From Gammaproteobacteria bacterium (lineage in GTDB: Bacteria; Pseudomonadota; Gammaproteobacteria; Pseudomonadales; GM7GCV1), in contig JAURLY010000052.1 in NCBI GenBank assembly GCA_030830945.1, forward strand, positions 1 to 5,165: a DNA stretch of 5,165 nt. The letters are read 5' to 3'. Position 1 is the first letter of the stretch; each line of letters starts with the position of its first letter. The translations under genes and the position numbers were made by a program. Below, piece after piece: positions 4,738 through 5,165 of the stretch. The notes under the pieces were generated by a model. It was not told where the DNA came from. It saw only the letters and a program-made list of their open reading frames with translations, and made no database searches.

Positions 4738-5165
4738 AGATTCTGGTTGATGAGAATATCCCGTTTGCCGAAGAAACCTTTGGTCAACATGCAGAGATTC
4801 TGAGATATCCGGGGCGTCAGTTAACACCGGGTATGTTGGCGGGCTGTGAGGCATTAATCACCCGTTCAATAACCCGTGTTAATTCAGAACTATTTGCTGA
4901 GCATCAACCCAAATTTGTCGGCAGCTGTACGATCGGCATTGATCATCTGGATATAGATTTCCTGCAGAGAACTGGCATTGAGTGGACGGCAGCGCCTGGG
5001 TGCAATGCCCAGTCGGTCGTTGATTATGTTCTTTCTGTTCTCGCCGTTATTAATTCTGGCAATTTGCCGGATACTGTTGGCATTGTGGGCTGTGGAAATG
5101 TTGGCGGCTTGTTGAGATCACGTTTATTGGAAATAGGCTGCGAATTAAAAGTTTATGACCCTTTC
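4734..5165 (+). CDS. pdxB: Erythronate-4-phosphate dehydrogenase, N-terminal 144 residues (cut by window edge)
   Basis: An NAD-dependent D-2-hydroxyacid dehydrogenase that oxidises 4-phospho-D-erythronate in the DXP-dependent (gammaproteobacterial) route to pyridoxal 5'-phosphate. It opens MKILVDENIPFAEETFG, the PdxB signature start. FVGSCTIGIDHLD (62-74) and AAPGCNAQSVVDYV (86-99) are the conserved substrate-domain and hinge segments. The dinucleotide-binding motif GIVGCGNVGG, with GxGxxG, follows at about 116-125. E. coli PdxB is 378 residues, so about 230 residues, with the catalytic His/Glu and the C-terminal dimerisation domain, lie past the right edge. AGGA at 4724-4727 sits 6 nt before the ATG. 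The start overlaps the epmC stop as ATGA, which implies translational coupling. Confidence 0.97.
   Translation, partial: MKILVDENIPFAEETFGQHAEILRYPGRQLTPGMLAGCEALITRSITRVNSELFAEHQPKFVGSCTIGIDHLDIDFLQRTGIEWTAAPGCNAQSVVDYVLSVLAVINSGNLPDTVGIVGCGNVGGLLRSRLLEIGCELKVYDPF

Overview
This window looks like a core-genome stretch from a gammaproteobacterium of moderate GC content. MetG, FldB, TrmL, YheU, EpmC and PdxB all read as gammaproteobacterial-type proteins, and EpmC and YheU are typical of that class. A marine or Cellvibrio-like lineage would fit, but that is inference and no genus can be named from the sequence alone.

Layout: (1) bases 1-1190, minus strand, hold the first 396 residues of methionyl-tRNA synthetase (metG), cut by the left edge. 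(2) A short intergenic region, 1191-1307, carries back-to-back promoter-like sequences for metG (leftward) and for a small gene (rightward). (3) That small gene, 1308-1496, encodes a 62-residue peptide that looks like a RiPP precursor: a leader with a W-x-x-P-x-L...T-x-x-G-K pattern seen in proteobacterial lasso-type precursors, then a short Gly/Lys/Ser-rich core with two cysteines. No maturation enzyme lies in the window, so it is an orphan here. (4) A leftward three-gene block, 2999 to 1500, runs from a tandem-ACT GcvR-like protein to trmL (tRNA wobble 2'-O-methyltransferase) to fldB (flavodoxin). Its genes are 8 and 1 nt apart, so they are probably one operon. (5) yheU (UPF0270), 3065-3274, points right, divergent from that block. 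(6) A 231-residue protein of unknown function, 3985-3290 on the minus strand, contains an internal duplication. (7) Divergent from it are epmC (EF-P hydroxylase, 4171-4737) and pdxB (erythronate-4-phosphate dehydrogenase, from 4734 and cut by the right edge), which overlap by 4 nt.

Several genes serve translation: MetG charges tRNA-Met, TrmL modifies the tRNA wobble base, and EpmC finishes the EF-P modification. PdxB feeds pyridoxal phosphate synthesis and FldB carries electrons. This is housekeeping context. The one clearly accessory item is the peptide gene wedged between metG and fldB. Its 3' end is only 3 nt from the fldB stop codon, with no visible terminator between them. No tRNA, rRNA, insertion sequence or CRISPR array was seen.
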